Source of the DNA: Isoetes taiwanensis
Lineage: Eukaryota > Streptophyta > Lycopodiopsida > Isoetales > Isoetaceae
DNA: 64,000 nucleotides
Assembly (NCBI GenBank): GCA_021234155.1
Contig: JAJEKV010000014.1
Span: forward strand, 16,586,872 to 16,650,871
Direction: 5' to 3'
Each line of letters starts with the position of its first letter. Position 1 is the stretch's first letter. The notes under the pieces were generated by a model. The model saw only the letters and a program-made list of their open reading frames with translations. It was not told the origin of the DNA and did no database searches. This document shows positions 21,571 to 35,643 of the stretch, one piece after another. The translations under genes and the position numbers were made by a program.

Positions 21571-23984
21571 GCCTCATCTTTTATGCAAAAGAATTAGGCA
21601 CCATGTAAAACAATAAACTTCACCTGCGTATACTATGAACGTCACTCTCGTGCTATTTGGATCACGGTTAAGAATTGGAAGACTAAGCACGTTACCACAT
21701 TCCAGTTCATATATTGATGACTCCTCTGCAAAAAAAAAGATGAGGAATAAAAGATAAGCATGCGCAAAGTATAAAAGTATGAACTGATAAAAGTACAAAG
21801 CAGAAACTTGCAAAACTAGATGCAAACTAATCGAATTCCTCCAAATGCAATCAACATAAACATATATTGTGGCCATCCTATGAAGCAGAATAAGTGCAAA
21901 ATGCCAAAAGAACATGCAGGCCTTCCAATGGTATACCATCTTCAATGCTTGATAAAGGAACCGTCCTGGCCGACCAGCTTCATACTCAGTGCAGCAACAT
22001 ATCATTGTTTGAAGAATTTTCCAAATAAGACAATCAATGTGATTCACTATATTAAAGAAAAGAGTGCCAATTGAATGCAATGTCTAAACAAATCTTGCAC
22101 TATATATTTGCCTGTTGAAACCAATTACGGCCATTTGTTATTAGAAAGCGTTGATACAAACATCGGAGAGCATCGAGGGTCTACAATAAAAATAAAAGAC
22201 ATAAAAAAGAGCTCAGGCAACCTGGACAATATTCACTAAGGCCTATAGCAAAGAAGCATTGATCATAACCATTATTACAGATGCAAACAACTTCACATCT
22301 ATATCAGACATTTTTCCTACATGCAAAGGACATGATCTGGAAAGAAGCATCTCATCAAAGCAAATAGATTATGAAATAGAAACTACTTCTAATACCTCAA
22401 GTGAAGGACGAAATATCATATAAAGCCAACCCTGATATGAGAGGATTAAGCTTCATAAGCATCTGACAGAGGCTACCCAACACCTCCCGCAGATCCAAGA
22501 ATTGTGATTTTTCAATATGGCAGCACTCGTTGGGAGCCACAGTTGTAAAACCCTTCTTGAAAGCCGCATCTACCAATCTGTGGGCTGCCATAACTAATGG
22601 CCTGATAGAGGAGCAGATCGGCCCTTGCTATTTGGACTGAAGTTGAACGTCGATCAGAATCCCAACAAACAAACAAAAAAAAGGAAATGGAGTTCTTACC
22701 AGAAAGAGGGCGGATCTCCAGTATGCCATAGCCATTTCAGAAGACCGTCCCCATAGACCACATGAAGTTTCATTTTACCAACGCAAGTTGAAATAGCTGC
22801 CAGTGCTCCTGCTACTGACATCCTACAAAATGCATTGCCAATGTTAAAATAAAACCTACTGCAACTATAGATTATATTGTGTCATCTTTTAAATATGGTT
22901 GCCTATGAAGCCCGTGCAGCTCCAAAGAACACCTCAGGATGCTCTTACAAATCTAAAATGCATGCAAAAACATGTTTATGGTGTTGTGATGAAGTCTATG
23001 GAGACCAACAAAATCATATGCCAAATAATCCGGAAGCTTACGTTTGCTTGCCTTGCCCAGCTATAGTGTAGCAAACAGAACCACGTACTTATTGGGCCTT
23101 GCCAGTGAGCATAGATGAACTAAAAAAAGAAAAGAGATAAATGAACATTGCCATGCACCATTTCGTAAAAGAACTGCATGATCAGAACCCATTTCCCAAG
23201 CTGTCCAAGGGATATGTTGCAGAGCTGTGCACTGCAAATGATCCAAATGAAAAGGGATTAAAGGAAAGACCAATTGAAGCAAATGGAAAGGGAAGATCAG
23301 ATATAAACTTACAATGATGAACCAAGGAAAAGGATGTTGCCATCTGTGTGTTGCCATACTTGACTGAGAGGCGAGAGGCTGTTCTTGTTGGGACCTATTC
23401 ATTAAATCTGTCATGACTCATGACAACAAGATCGAAGCGTTAAAGATTAAGACCCTTAGAAAGAAAAATTCGCCTACCGTGCATGCACATTTGGTAGATA
23501 TCATGTAGCCAAAACAAACCCTTGAAGATGGAGATGGAGACGGAGATGATCAATAACCTGTAAGAACTTGCTAGTTTACTCAGATGTGTCATGATCTACC
23601 GAAATTAACAGCTGAATCTGCGATGAGAATCCTCCTAAAAACGTCTGCCCAAGATCAATACTGATCATCTCAAAACTTCATGTCTTCTGCTATAGAATTA
23701 ACAACAATTCTACGCTTTTCCGGAAAACTTAAGCTGGACATGCTATCTACACCTATAAATGCATAAGCACCGGAATGTTTCTTTGAAGAAACGGTGGACG
23801 TCAAGTTTACAGAGAAGCTTCATAACGATGAAGTAAGAGGAGAATTAATAACTGACAACATATAGAAGCGTCTGCTGCACAAACACTGTAGCTGCAAATG
23901 CGAAGGAACCAAGCCGTTGGACACATGCTCCATATCCAGAGCCCACAGGATTCTGCAATGCCATGGAGATTATTTCGAAATCCA

Positions 23985-24192
23985 CCCAGCATCGGATTGC
24001 AGCTTCGATCTGCTGCCAGTTACCCGGTCCAAACATCCTTGATCCACAACGCAACTGACCTAACATTTACAGGGAACAAAGAGTTTTTAGCAGTCATCAA
24101 CATATACTGAGTATATTCCAGCATATACTCAGTATATCCCATAAACCCACATAAACCAGGGTTTGCCCCCCTAGGGGCAACCCAAAAAACGT
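23985..24192 (-). repeat. Dispersed hairpin-bearing repeat, copy a
   Basis: The minus strand reads GGGTTGCCCCTAGGGGGGCA and then an inverted repeat CTGAGTATAT-GCTGGA-ATATACTCAG, then TGATGACTGCT, and further similarity to 43528-43610 (GTAACTGGCA). Copies b and c are at 43431 and 46624. A Helitron-like or other transposon terminus is possible. Confidence 0.75.
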
Positions 24193-24275
24193 GGGTAAGT
24201 TCATGAATCACGTATAAACTATTAAATATAGAACAAATGCCATAACACACCAAAACAAAAATTTTCAATTTTTTT
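24193..24275. repeat. Dispersed repeat, copy 2 (see 13588-13673)
   Basis: Same GTAAGTTCATGAAT start and CCATAACACACCAAAACAAA block as the first copy. Confidence 0.8.
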
Positions 24276-27142
24276 GTTCAATATAAAGAATAGAATAGAA
24301 TAGAAAGTGTGGTCACATTTTTGCTTTTTTTTTTTTTTTTCAAACTAAAAAACACAATATCTCCATTTTTTTCACAAAACGGAACTATGGCTATCGACCC
24401 TAAACACAAAGTGCCAGATTGCAAATCATCCCCATAGCCATGAGCTCAACTCCAGCGCCCTGTTTGTGAGACTGCTGCAAACAACCACTCCAAATGCATG
24501 GCTTTAATATTCCATGTCTATTATGAGGCCATGTTTGCCAATGTACGTGAGTTGGTGTCGATGCTTCACTTTGCTCTACTTAAGGTTGATGTCGAACTTG
24601 ACTCTTGTTCATTTGGTGCTGCTAATTACTCAGCCTTGCCATAATTATTGGCCTAGATTTAGACTTTAAAGTCTCGCTCTTAAAGATGTCCGCCATCTAG
24701 GAGGTGCAAGGTTACATGTTAAAAAATTATTTATATAAATCCTATGGCCACAAGGTTTTGTCGACATGACATTCTTTTTTAACACAAAAAAATTATGCAA
24801 TTAGATAATTATTCTTGTTTTAGATCTAATCTCTACTCTAGGATCCCCCTTTCCTTAATTATTACCTTCTTGAAATAGTCCCACCTTTGAGTTGATGTCA
24901 TCTAAGAAGTTGGCCCAACTTGTTAGATTGCTTCTCTTCATTTGCTCGGATTATTCCTTATGTTCTGGAGGTACTCATCATATACATGGTCGAATGTTAT
25001 CCTATTATTGAATCCTGCTTAGTGAGGTGATCAAGCTCATGAAGAGGTTCCAATATGTTGGATATCTGTCAGCAAATGTACATAATTTTAGTTTTCTATA
25101 CATTTTTCTTCCCAAACCTTGAAGCTTTGCTCAATTTTTTGGATCCATCCTTTAAAAAATAAATGACAAAAATTTACTCAAAATTTCGTCCCAATCCCAT
25201 AAGTGATGTTATCACCCATAATTCTAAGATATTCAACTATCTGATAGGTCCTCTTGCTTGCTAAAAACTGGTATAGTCATTGTAGTAGCAAGACGATGTT
25301 CCACGAATTTGTTGAAAATTTTGATCTCTTTGCTTCTTAATACTAATTGAAACTTTGGAGGGAATAGATTAATCATTTGGGGTATCTCATAATTTTTCAT
25401 GACCACTAGATTGAGGAATATTATCAACAACATTCCATCAAATAACCTCAGCACCCATCATTGCAAGTCAAGATGGAGTCAAATACCCTCCCCTTGACCC
25501 CCCATAAATTGCAACTTATCTACGGATTCTATCTTGATTACATCAAGAGTCAACCTCCCATACATATAACAGATTAAAATTTCTTATACAACAGCAAAAT
25601 CAATTGAATAGAGCTTGGGGAGTCGAACCCCAGTAAGATACCTATGCTGGACATAGCAGCCATGACTGCATATGATCCTCTTCAGCATATGAACCTCGGA
25701 TTTCCAAAAAGTCTGTGCATGGTGTTAATCACTCTGGCATTGCTCAGAGCATTTGCACTTAGCAACATCAGAGTGAGTACCACCATCCATAGACACTCTA
25801 AAGTTTCGGAATCAATCTGCAAAAAATAAAACACATACAAATTAGTGAGCCTAGGGAGTTGAACCCCAGCAAGATGCCCATGCTCATCTGGGCATAGCAC
25901 CTATTCCAAACATGGGATAACTACTATATCCAGGGTCATAGCTTACGGAAAATTCTACAAAGTTAGTACACACACCACAATCCTACATCAATTCAAACTT
26001 TTAGTCAAGTAAAGTGGCCTCAATTTCAACCAACAAAGATCCATAACAACCAAATATATATATTACCCAAAAAACACTATACATTGCATTGAAGAAACCT
26101 CAACTTAGCCAACCAGCAACTACATGTATTGCAATGCACCAAGTTGAGCCTTCCAATATCTATGTGCTCCTGCAAGCACTAAACCACATGTCCACATCAA
26201 AACTCATATATTTACATGAAAACATAAAAGCACAAAACACAAAACAGATTTCAAACACTAGTTCGTGGCTGGCCCAGATTACGCATACCTTATAACAGCA
26301 TCCACCTAGCGAATCTCCTGAATAAGCAAAGCTTCTGCAAGGTTCATGCAAGACTGCAAAGTATATAACTCCAAAACTGACACGCCTAATTGTTCCCATT
26401 CCACACTAGATATGGCATTATTAATAGAAACAAAGGATGCAGGAAGTTGAGACCTCAGGATACGAAGCGATGTGGCCTATCCGACAGGCCTCCGTACCTA
26501 TTTCTACCACATTGGAAACCAACTCCTCGGCAGAGAAAGCCTCTTCTGGCTCAGTTGGATATATATTAGAATGTGGATGAGAAGCATCAATCTCTAATGT
26601 AATGAGCGAAGAGGGCAAAGATAGAATTGGATGATTCACACCATCCCGCGGATCTGAATCACTCTCCACTACAAGCCTGCAACAATATATTACTATAAAC
26701 CATCCCAATATCGTCTAAGGACGGACATGACTATTTCTCTCCAAGGATACAAAGCCTGCAGGCAACCCAAATAGTATAGTTCTCGTATCAGAAGGCATAC
26801 AATACCTAGGATTCAACAGGACTTTCCAAGCCACTCTAACTCTATGCTCATTAATATGAGCAGTGTTAGGGATTATCCACAAACTAGACAAGGTGAATTT
26901 CCAGATCTAATCATCCTGCACAAGGTATATATCAAACTCGTAGTCAGCCTTCGATTACCATGATAGTTCACAAAATGGGCAGCCCTGTTCAGCAGATTTA
27001 GAACAAGAAAATTCTTGGCATCACCAGCCCTCCCCCATCTTAAATACGAATCCTTCTCTTTTTCAATTAGAGATTTGTTGGCGTTATGGAGATGGCTGAC
27101 ATAATGAACTTTACCAATGTCCCTTATATAATAACCAGCCAT

Positions 27143-30000
27143 GCTCTCAAAGCAATGAAGCCTATTGTTCTTTAGAGCCTTACAAACTAAGACAACTCCT
27201 AGGCACTTTGAAGGCTAATTCATATCTTTCTTGATGGCCTCATTCATCGCCCTCGAAATCTTATAACGGGCCCTAAGAACGGTTTGGCAGTGCAAATGAT
27301 CCACAATAACACCGACTGCCTTACCTTTTCTAGCAGCCTTTTTCATAAACATAGTGCTACAACTAAAAGAATATAAACAAAAGAAAGGTCTACCTCAGGC
27401 ACAGCTGATAGAGCAAAGGAATAACATACGGAAGCACAGACGAATTTCCAACTTTGAATGCAAGAGAACAAGAACAAAGCAAGAATTCGACACCTGTAGA
27501 GTACCTGAATAGAAACCCATATAAAAGATCGCTATCTACAGCAACTGGCCATCCTTCATTCACGAAAAAAAAACAATGAGTATGCTTAGAAACTTTTAAA
27601 AAACCTTATATAACAAATGTACCTTTGTTAATTTCAGACACAAGGTCCCTTCACTCTTTACAAAATTATTACTACAAGAAATTTATCGCGGCGGCCGTGG
27701 CTGCGGCAAACATTTCTCTTACCAACTCACTTACCATTTAAAAATTCTTGTGAAATCAGAACGGCGTGCTATATACTCCCCTCCCAATGTTCTTCCTGCA
27801 AGTTTAGAATGGTGAACATGTTTTAATATGCAACCTTTCCATTTTTTTCATTTAGCCATTGCCTTTGCATGCCATTCTTCAATTCAAGTAGTTCAATATC
27901 AAGGTTATCTTTCTCAAATCGAATAACACTGGCGATGGCATTACCGCTGGATTAACCCATCGAGGTTGAAGTTATAAGCAGGGGGGGTTGCTATCAAGTC
28001 TTCCACCCTATAACTCAGCTTACAAATATGATGATTTGGCATGATGCAACTCTTAAAAGAACAACTATCAATGTGATGTTTAACATTGCTTGTATAATGA
28101 GAACAATAATGTTTTCCTAAAATTAACCTTCACACTTGACAGTCAACACTAGATTTGTTTCAATCAACACCAAATTTATTGCAGTTGCAAAAGAAAAATA
28201 ATTTGTTTTAGCCAACACCAAATTTATTGCAATCGCAAAAGAAAAATAGTTGCGCCGTATCACATATCACAGTAATCTCGAGATCTTTGCAAAAGAATAT
28301 AGACACGCCATATCACATTAAATCTTCTATGGTTGTTTATAAAAATGATCACAAAATCATTAACAATATGACCTCATGCAATTTTAGACATAACATAAAG
28401 AGCAACACAAGAAATATCAAGTAAAACATAATCTACAGGAACTACACTTTCTATGGACCTTAGGTGCTGAGGAAAACATAGCCAGAAAGGCAGACTAGGT
28501 TTGAAAGAAAGAACTATATTTTGCTTAAGTAGATGTTCCAACAAAAGAACTGCACAATAAAAAGCTGCAACTGACTATTTTATCTTAATCCATGGAAATG
28601 CAAACATCACAGAAATTCATGGTATCACAACATGACATTACAAACTGCAGAAGTTCCAAAAATATAGCGCCCCCTTTTTTTTAATCTTTCTGAAAAGCTA
28701 TTATTTACATGAGGGGCTAGCATTAGCTGTTACATGTTCATTGTAATCCACATATTCATTGTAACCTGCTGCCATTGCATTCTAGAATCGTGTAAATCCT
28801 GTTGATGGTTCTTTTGCAAACCAAGAGCGAGTTTTCTAACCGAAGCCGACCTTGGGACTTGGAAAAGAGCTTAGACCTTGAGCGACAAAAACAAAAATGA
28901 AAAATTAGAAACTAAATTATATATTGCAAGTGTGGAACCGGCCTTGTGTTCCTTTGCTTTTCCTTATGCATTTTGTGGCATAACATATGAAAGAAAATCG
29001 GGTCTAGTCTCCCAAAGAACAGTGGATTCCTGAAATGAACAACTTTGCAATTTCGTTGTTTCAATATGATTAGCTTGTTAGCTGCCTTCCTTGATTTACA
29101 GAACGTTCTGCTACTGACTCAAACGGTCTCATCGCTTCGGTGAATCACTTATCGAATTGAGCCCATAGGCACAAGATATTGCAACTCAAAGTGTTGATAT
29201 TTTTAAGAGTCATTTGTTTGGGAGGGCGTTGGGAATGTCCTATATATCTATTCTTGACTTGGGGATCTTATCCAAGGCAAGTACTTTCCAATAATCTAGA
29301 CCTCATCTTTAACTACTTGTCTTTTGGCCTAGCGAACTAGGTAGATTCAGACCTAGCATCTTCTACTACTGTTAATCGGAAGTACAAGTCACATATAGTT
29401 AACTGTAATTCTTAGAAATTTAAAAAGGCAGAACATATATTACTATGCAGCGTTATAAGATACTTCAGTCAGTATTTCGATGTAGTATGTCACCGATAAT
29501 GGACGTAACCGCCTCAAGGCATCATTCCGTTCTAAATACAGTCAACTTGCCTAAGCTTGTGTAAGGATAGAGAGCAAAAACTTTGCAAAAAGCTTAAAGC
29601 TAGAATGAGAAACTACCCAGTTCAACTCAAAGAAATGTTTGAGTCAGTAGTTACAAGTGGAAGCACAAGTCACACATAGTTAGCTGTAATTCTTAGAGAC
29701 TTAAGAAGGCAGAACCCATTACTATGCGAGGCTATAACATACTTCAGTCTTCTTGTTCCACTATTTCGATTTAGTGTTAACACCCATATTATCATGGAAG
29801 TAACCTAGCCCGAAAAGACTTCAATTTTCGTCGTATTGGGTCCATAAACCATTTGGTCTCCTTGGACGATAAGACTTCATTCTTGTATCAAGCGAATGGT
29901 TCTTTCTGTCCCCAAAATGTTACATCATATGCAGGTTCAGGATGTCAACCCATCCAAGCCTCCAAGTTCAGGATGAAAATTTGCCTCAACAATTGACAAT
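27143..30000. other. No recognised gene
   Basis: AT-rich noncoding sequence. It contains the TIR-like junction at 27676-27720 and a near-duplicated stretch around 29380-29480 and 29650-29780 (shared CACAYATAGTTARCTGTAATTC). Confidence 0.5.
27676..27720. repeat. Two abutting TIR-like ends of a small transposon family
   Basis: AAGAAATTTATCGCGGCGG is directly followed by a diverged inverted copy ending GCAAACATTTCTCTT. The same terminal motif bounds the element at 55409-55681 and occurs singly at 48326-48347. Confidence 0.6.
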
Positions 30001-30005
30001 GGAAA

Positions 30006-33000
30006 TTAGCATTTAAGAGCAGAACCAACATAGTAGTATGACCGCAGGTCATCATTCCCCATGCCCCAACTGACAGCACTACTATTGATACTACAGTCTT
30101 TGAACAATGATACCAAAAATTCTTCACCTTGAAGGCTGAATAAATATATTGCTTGTTCATCCTGCAATATAAAAAGGATGCTGTTACATAAAAATTCAGC
30201 AAAGTCCTATTCTACTCATATTTATCAAACCTGAGGCCATGTGCAGAAAACATCGGGAGAAACCTGGAGAATAACTGAAGCAGGCAGCCCAGGACACACA
30301 ACCTGCACATCACTTTGACTGGAATTGCTATTGACATCCTGGAAACTAGCAAAAAGATAAAATATGTCCGATATCTCACTGCCTTCACAAGATATTTTAC
30401 AGAATTTGCAATGCCACCCTTCTTCCTGCTCTACTACAAGAGTTCCACAGCGGGTGTGGGACCTTCGTACATGGACATGGTCCAGGTCCAATTTAGAAAT
30501 TCTCATCCGACAAACCTGTGAACCACAAGTGAATTTGTATTAAAGTTAGTGTGTCCTTTTAACAAGCTTTCTTAGATTTCTAATGCCTCACCTGCCCACC
30601 GTCTATCCAGCAAATGGTGCTGGAAAACGGTACAACTTTATGCAGGGATGGAGACGTCAAAATTGCTGGTAATCTTGTGACATTTACAATGGATGCTCCT
30701 TCAATTCCCTCTGTCCAACTGCACTCCAGCCTAACAAAAAGAGCAAGCTGATAACACTTAAATCAGCAAGAACTACCAGCTGGCAAAAATATAACCGGCT
30801 CACCGGCAGAGAGAGAAATTATTGATTTTAGCTTCAGTACAATAAGAGAATCAAAGAAAGGAAGTTGGAATTCAAATTGAAGAGAGAGACTACTTTGTCT
30901 TATAAATTTATTATAATCTTGAATAGTTCATGTAGAGGTGTATGACTAAGTACCTGCCATTGTCGCCTGCACAGGTATTAATTCCTGATATGAAAACCAC
31001 ACTGCCTGAGCAAATAACACCAGCAGACCTGCAAGCACAGATCAAACCAACTAAAGATCAAGCAAGGGAATAGCAAACAAGACAAACAGAACATGTTTTA
31101 TGTAAGTCTCAAACTGGGAAGCATCTTATCTCATGGATGAAAAGACCCATGTCAAGAATGAACTATAAGAAAACAAATCTAGATCACTCACCAGCGCACT
31201 TTAAACTCCAGCTTAATACTGATCACACCAGTGTAATCTTGTAACTTTATTAAAAACCATCTTTTGCAATCATACGTCGCTGCTACATTCTCAATAGCAT
31301 AAGAACCAATGTATGTTACTGTCCCATAAAGTGCCACATTAGACATTTTTGGCCGCAAATCTTCTATCAGCAACTGTAAAGTGATAACATATGTAGCTTC
31401 TTATTGTTTTGACTAAAGCATATTGAATAACCAAAATTTTTCAATTATCTGGCTAACATAGAAAGGACTAATTTGTATCTAAGGGATTATGCTTTGTTAA
31501 CAGAAGTCAAAAGATGATCCAATGTGACAATGTCAAATGCTGAATGCCATAAAATATCAAATGATGACCAGCACACAGTAAGACAATCCAATATATTTGT
31601 TTTCTTCATGCATTTCCCCGCCAAAGGCAAAGCTGTAGCTGATAATTTGTTGACGCAAAAATAGCCATAAGATGGCCTCCTGATTGAGATTTGAAATGTG
31701 TACAACCGAATCAAGGTATTGTAGGTCGGCTTTGAAGTAGAGAAATTCAGAGATCTGGTTCCTGTTAGAGGATAAACTAGCTAGCTGTAAAGCAGATAGC
31801 AAAAGATCCCCAGTTGGCATAATGGCTACATTAAGGAACTCTTGCCAGCGAGACATTAACCAATAAAGGAAATAGCCAGTGCAAAGCGCAGTTAGTCTAG
31901 CATGTATTTTGGGATTGGCCTGGCTTATATCTCTTAGGGAGTCTGCATTCATCATAACTCACAGCATACTTCCTACATGTGTAACATCCGCAACCTCTGC
32001 ATACCCTAAATGGAAAACGGTTGAAGTCGATAGATCCTTGAGAATTGCGTGGAAGTAAAACTTGTGAGTCTACAATGCAATCTTCCCTCATGGCTAACGT
32101 TTGCGAAGTCTTTGAACATGGAGGATTTGCAGACATGCTTCTCCTTTGAGTAGAGCCAACTGCCACCTTTCAAAAAGAACATGCCAAGACAGTCAATGCA
32201 AGAATACCAAAACAGATTTCAAAGTCATAACCATTCAGGTGAAAAATATCATAAAAAGCATTTTACTGAAGCATACCATTGCATTAACATTTAACTTTTG
32301 TACCGTGGTGTGCAAGCTTCCATATTGGAGTTAAGATTTCCACTTTCGCTCATTTCTACCTATTGTTCAATTATGCATCAGAGCATGGCCACCAGCTGTT
32401 AAACAGCCAGCTGCAAGGTGATCATCTTGCCTGATGCGTTCCATTGCCATAATGAAGAGAAAATAAAAGTGGCACATTGTCTAACTACATATCTTAATAA
32501 AATCATTCTAAATATATATGGATAAATATTCAGTACCAATATCATCCCACCCCTTTCTACACCAGGCTGAAAGCAGATTCTAAGTTGTTATATTGTCATA
32601 TTAACTGCCTCTAATGCTTTATTAGTGTGTATCATACATGCATCTATTATGTCTTATAGCCTCATTGCCTGCTAGATGTAAATGGCATTGCATAACTGTA
32701 TTTTACTACTAAGCCTTATGTTACCAACGTAAATGGCCATAGTTTGCTAAGTTCTCATACAACACATTAACATCATATTTGCTTGATTTCTTGGTTCATC
32801 TATCATCTCCCTCAAATGCTTCACCTACCCAAGAACGAGAATCTGGTTCTCGACATGTTCATTATTTCCCAGTTCATTACTTGGAATTACCCAGCCATTT
32901 ACAACTAGCATGCTAATGCTAGATCCGTTTCCCTTCATCTAAATTATGTATCTTATAAATTATGCAAACAATAACCTGCTCTTCCAAATGCACATATGGA

Positions 33001-35643
33001 ACTGCGTAAAGACGTGTTGCACTTCCATATTCGAGGCAAATGCCAAAATTTGTTGTGATGCCACAATCATTATCTGAAGCAATATAAGGTCGTTCTATTG
33101 CAATCATGCTACCTTCACTGCAAAAGAGTAACATACATTAATCTCTTACTTAAGATAGCCACACATAGTATTAGTACCAAAGAGGCCCAAGCCTAGCGCT
33201 GAACTAATGAAGCTCAACAAGTGAGAACACTTAGTTCACAACCCTGATTATTGAGCTTTCCTGTACCTGAAAAGACTAACAAGGAGGACTTGTTCATCCC
33301 AAAGAATCAGTGGCAGCAAATCGTTGTTACTATCAACAAGAATAAGTTCTTGTTGCTTTAAATGCTTCTTGCTCCCCCCCATTTCTCCTTCACCAATGGA
33401 CTTTAACCTGCCATGTACCAATCAGGAAAGTAATGATCAAGAATTCTTCCGAAACAAATAACAGTACGAGCATTACCTTACATAAAGATAATGATCTGAA
33501 GTAGTAGAACTGGGCTGAACCGTGGAGAATGTATCATTACAGAATTGGGCACCAAGGAGAAGTGCATCATCATCTTGTCCCTTCAAAGAGAAGAGAAGTT
33601 TCTCTTCAAATTAGCATGAAAAACCTTAATTGGCCATAAACCACATATCAAATGGACACTTTCATTTTAGAGCCCCCCATCTGACGGCACACCATACAAT
33701 CTGAAATCTAGACCTGAGATCTACACCACGTCAGATGGGGGGATGTAAAACGAATACTAGCAAAATGAACTGCCATAGAAATTGGGCTATATTACGGGAA
33801 ATGTGGGTGGTATCTCCACAACCAAGAAAACAAGATATGTAACAGGGGAAAGGAAAAGGAAAAACACCTCATCCAACAAAAGTACAAGATATTCTGTAGG
33901 AAGTAGGCGGGGCTGGCCTGATCCGACAAGAGTAGTCCTCAGCCGGCATCCAGTGAGCCGAAGCTCCCTACCTATTTTCAACACGGCATCTTGTGATATA
34001 AGGTCATAGAATCTGAAAAGAATAATGCCACCATGTCATGCATGCTGTATTTTAATATAAAAGGCATGTCTATACAGCACTCCCAAACACCATACACTAT
34101 ATCATGATTCAGTAGGACATACACAAAGCAAGCATGACTAGTTTCTGAGATTCTGAGCCAGGGGTAACAATTCAAGCATAAAGAACTTTCCAAGGGATAT
34201 TTGTCCAAGGATCTGCAGATAAGAATTGAATCATTTACTGCTCCAAACTTGAAATGCTGCTTTGCCCCATTAGAAACACTATCATCTGAGCGGGATTAAC
34301 CCATTGGCTGATAATGTATGCAGCGCTTGTTTGTTCCAAGCCATTGTATAGCAGTTCACTCCTACTTTGTAGTTCACGGAAATCATAATTGTGGCACTCT
34401 TTAAAACTGCAAGAAGAGCATATATGTAAAAGTGCTCCCTTCATGTGAGGCTTCAATGTGTTTTGAACTATTATTGTAATTTTGAACCTCTACCAATAGA
34501 GGAAATTCATTCCCAATGAATAATATGGCAGCCACAAGCGGCACATTTTCAACCAGTGGATGGGGTTCTAATAGAAGTAGAACTCAGATTTCAATAATAG
34601 TACAGCATTATATACTTGCGATGGAGATAATGGTCAATAGTGTTTGTGCTCCAAGCATCTCCAAGTGTCAGCAAATATGTACTCGTTCCTACAGAAGGAA
34701 TGTGATGTTATTTCACCAACATACATGGCCTTCATGACCCTAATAAAAGACAACAGAACGATAAATGTAATGACTGAATCATCTTCTATCTTTACAGAGA
34801 AGGATGAGATAGAATAACCCATAAATGTACATCTGCTACAATTATGTAGTAGACTAATCAATAATCTATAAGGCTTTTTGAAACATATATATGCTTACTT
34901 TAACATAAAGTGTCATTTCTGGCCCATTAAATGACAAGCAGGCATATGCAGAATTGAGTAAGGGTTGCATTGAAGTTAGCAGCCTAGTGTCTTCCAAACA
35001 AGACTTTGCATCAAATGCGTACCAGGTAGAATCTGAATATCAAGAACCACTACTTCCAAGACTGCATCCAAGGAGACAAATTTCTTTTCGTAGATCAGGT
35101 CAATTGTCGAAATTTTAGACAAGCAAAGCTCTTGTTGCCTTTTCTTCCCCTGCATAGAAATGGTTCCTTGACAAATATTTCCTTTAGTTTTACCCTTCTG
35201 ATCAAATCCAATTCTCTCCTTTTCCAGCCATGCCTGAAAATATAAAACAGTATCAAGTGAAATGATAATTGCATTTACAACAATAAAAGCACCGTAAACA
35301 TTAAGATGCACATTATTATAGAACTTATTGAGAGCAACATGGCTCTTGAATAGATAGGACAGTCCTATAGCTAAGATTGTTCGACAATGATGAAATGTTA
35401 TGCAGCTCTAAAATACAAGCTACCCACCTGGTAGAGATCGGACATAAGTATAGCAGAGGTAACTCCGCTGGGATATGCTTGGCAGCATGAGAGCACTCTG
35501 GCCATAACCCAGGACCAGCCGAATGAAGCATTTTGTGAGGCAGATGGTCCCTGCATATCTAATACTGCGGCTCTTGCAGACTCCACATATTCTAGTAAAG
35601 CATCGGCATTTTGGGATGCCATGAGAACAACTTCCTCCTTGCT
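30006..35643 (-). CDS. Multi-OB-fold, zinc-ribbon protein (shieldin-2/RADX-like, tentative), about 14 exons
   Basis: Spliced gene on the minus strand, coding from about 35643 (possible ATG at 35622) to TAA at 30006-30008. Clear exons with GT-AG borders and matching phases: 35643-35428, 35233-35023, 34698-34627, 34399-34250, 34017-33855, 33580-33476, 33409-33268, 33118-32976, 32166 to about 31995, 31375-31189, 31029-30960, 30733-30592, 30517-30231 and 30162-30006. The exon between 31.55 and 31.96 kb is uncertain. The first exon carries QGPSASQNASFGWSWVMARV; the middle has RLTGCRLRTT and PLILWDEQVLL, beta-strand patterns like OB folds. Near the C-terminus TRCGTLVVEQEEGWHCKFC is a CX(n)CX2C zinc-ribbon-like motif. 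The layout suggests a single-stranded-DNA-binding repair or meiotic factor. I cannot separate SHLD2, RADX or another OB family by eye. Frames are open throughout, so it may be functional. Confidence 0.6.

Larger units (their letters stand above)
22400..27142 (-). other. Minus-strand exon-like segments of an unidentified gene
   Basis: Several segments have plausible splice borders on the minus strand. 26873-27142 contains a KEKDSYLRWGRAGDAKNFL stretch. 26513-26690 follows TTGCAG and ends before GTACGG, with EEAFSAEELVSNVVEI. 25691-25802 has NALSNARVINTMHRLFGNPR before GT. 22701-22822 follows TTGTAG and ends before GTAAGA, with MSVAGALAAISTCVGKMKL. 22412-22585 has AFKKGFTTVAPNECCHIEKS. The helical flavour suggests a large repeat protein. 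Exon phases do not all join cleanly in my reading, and I cannot name it. Confidence 0.4.
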
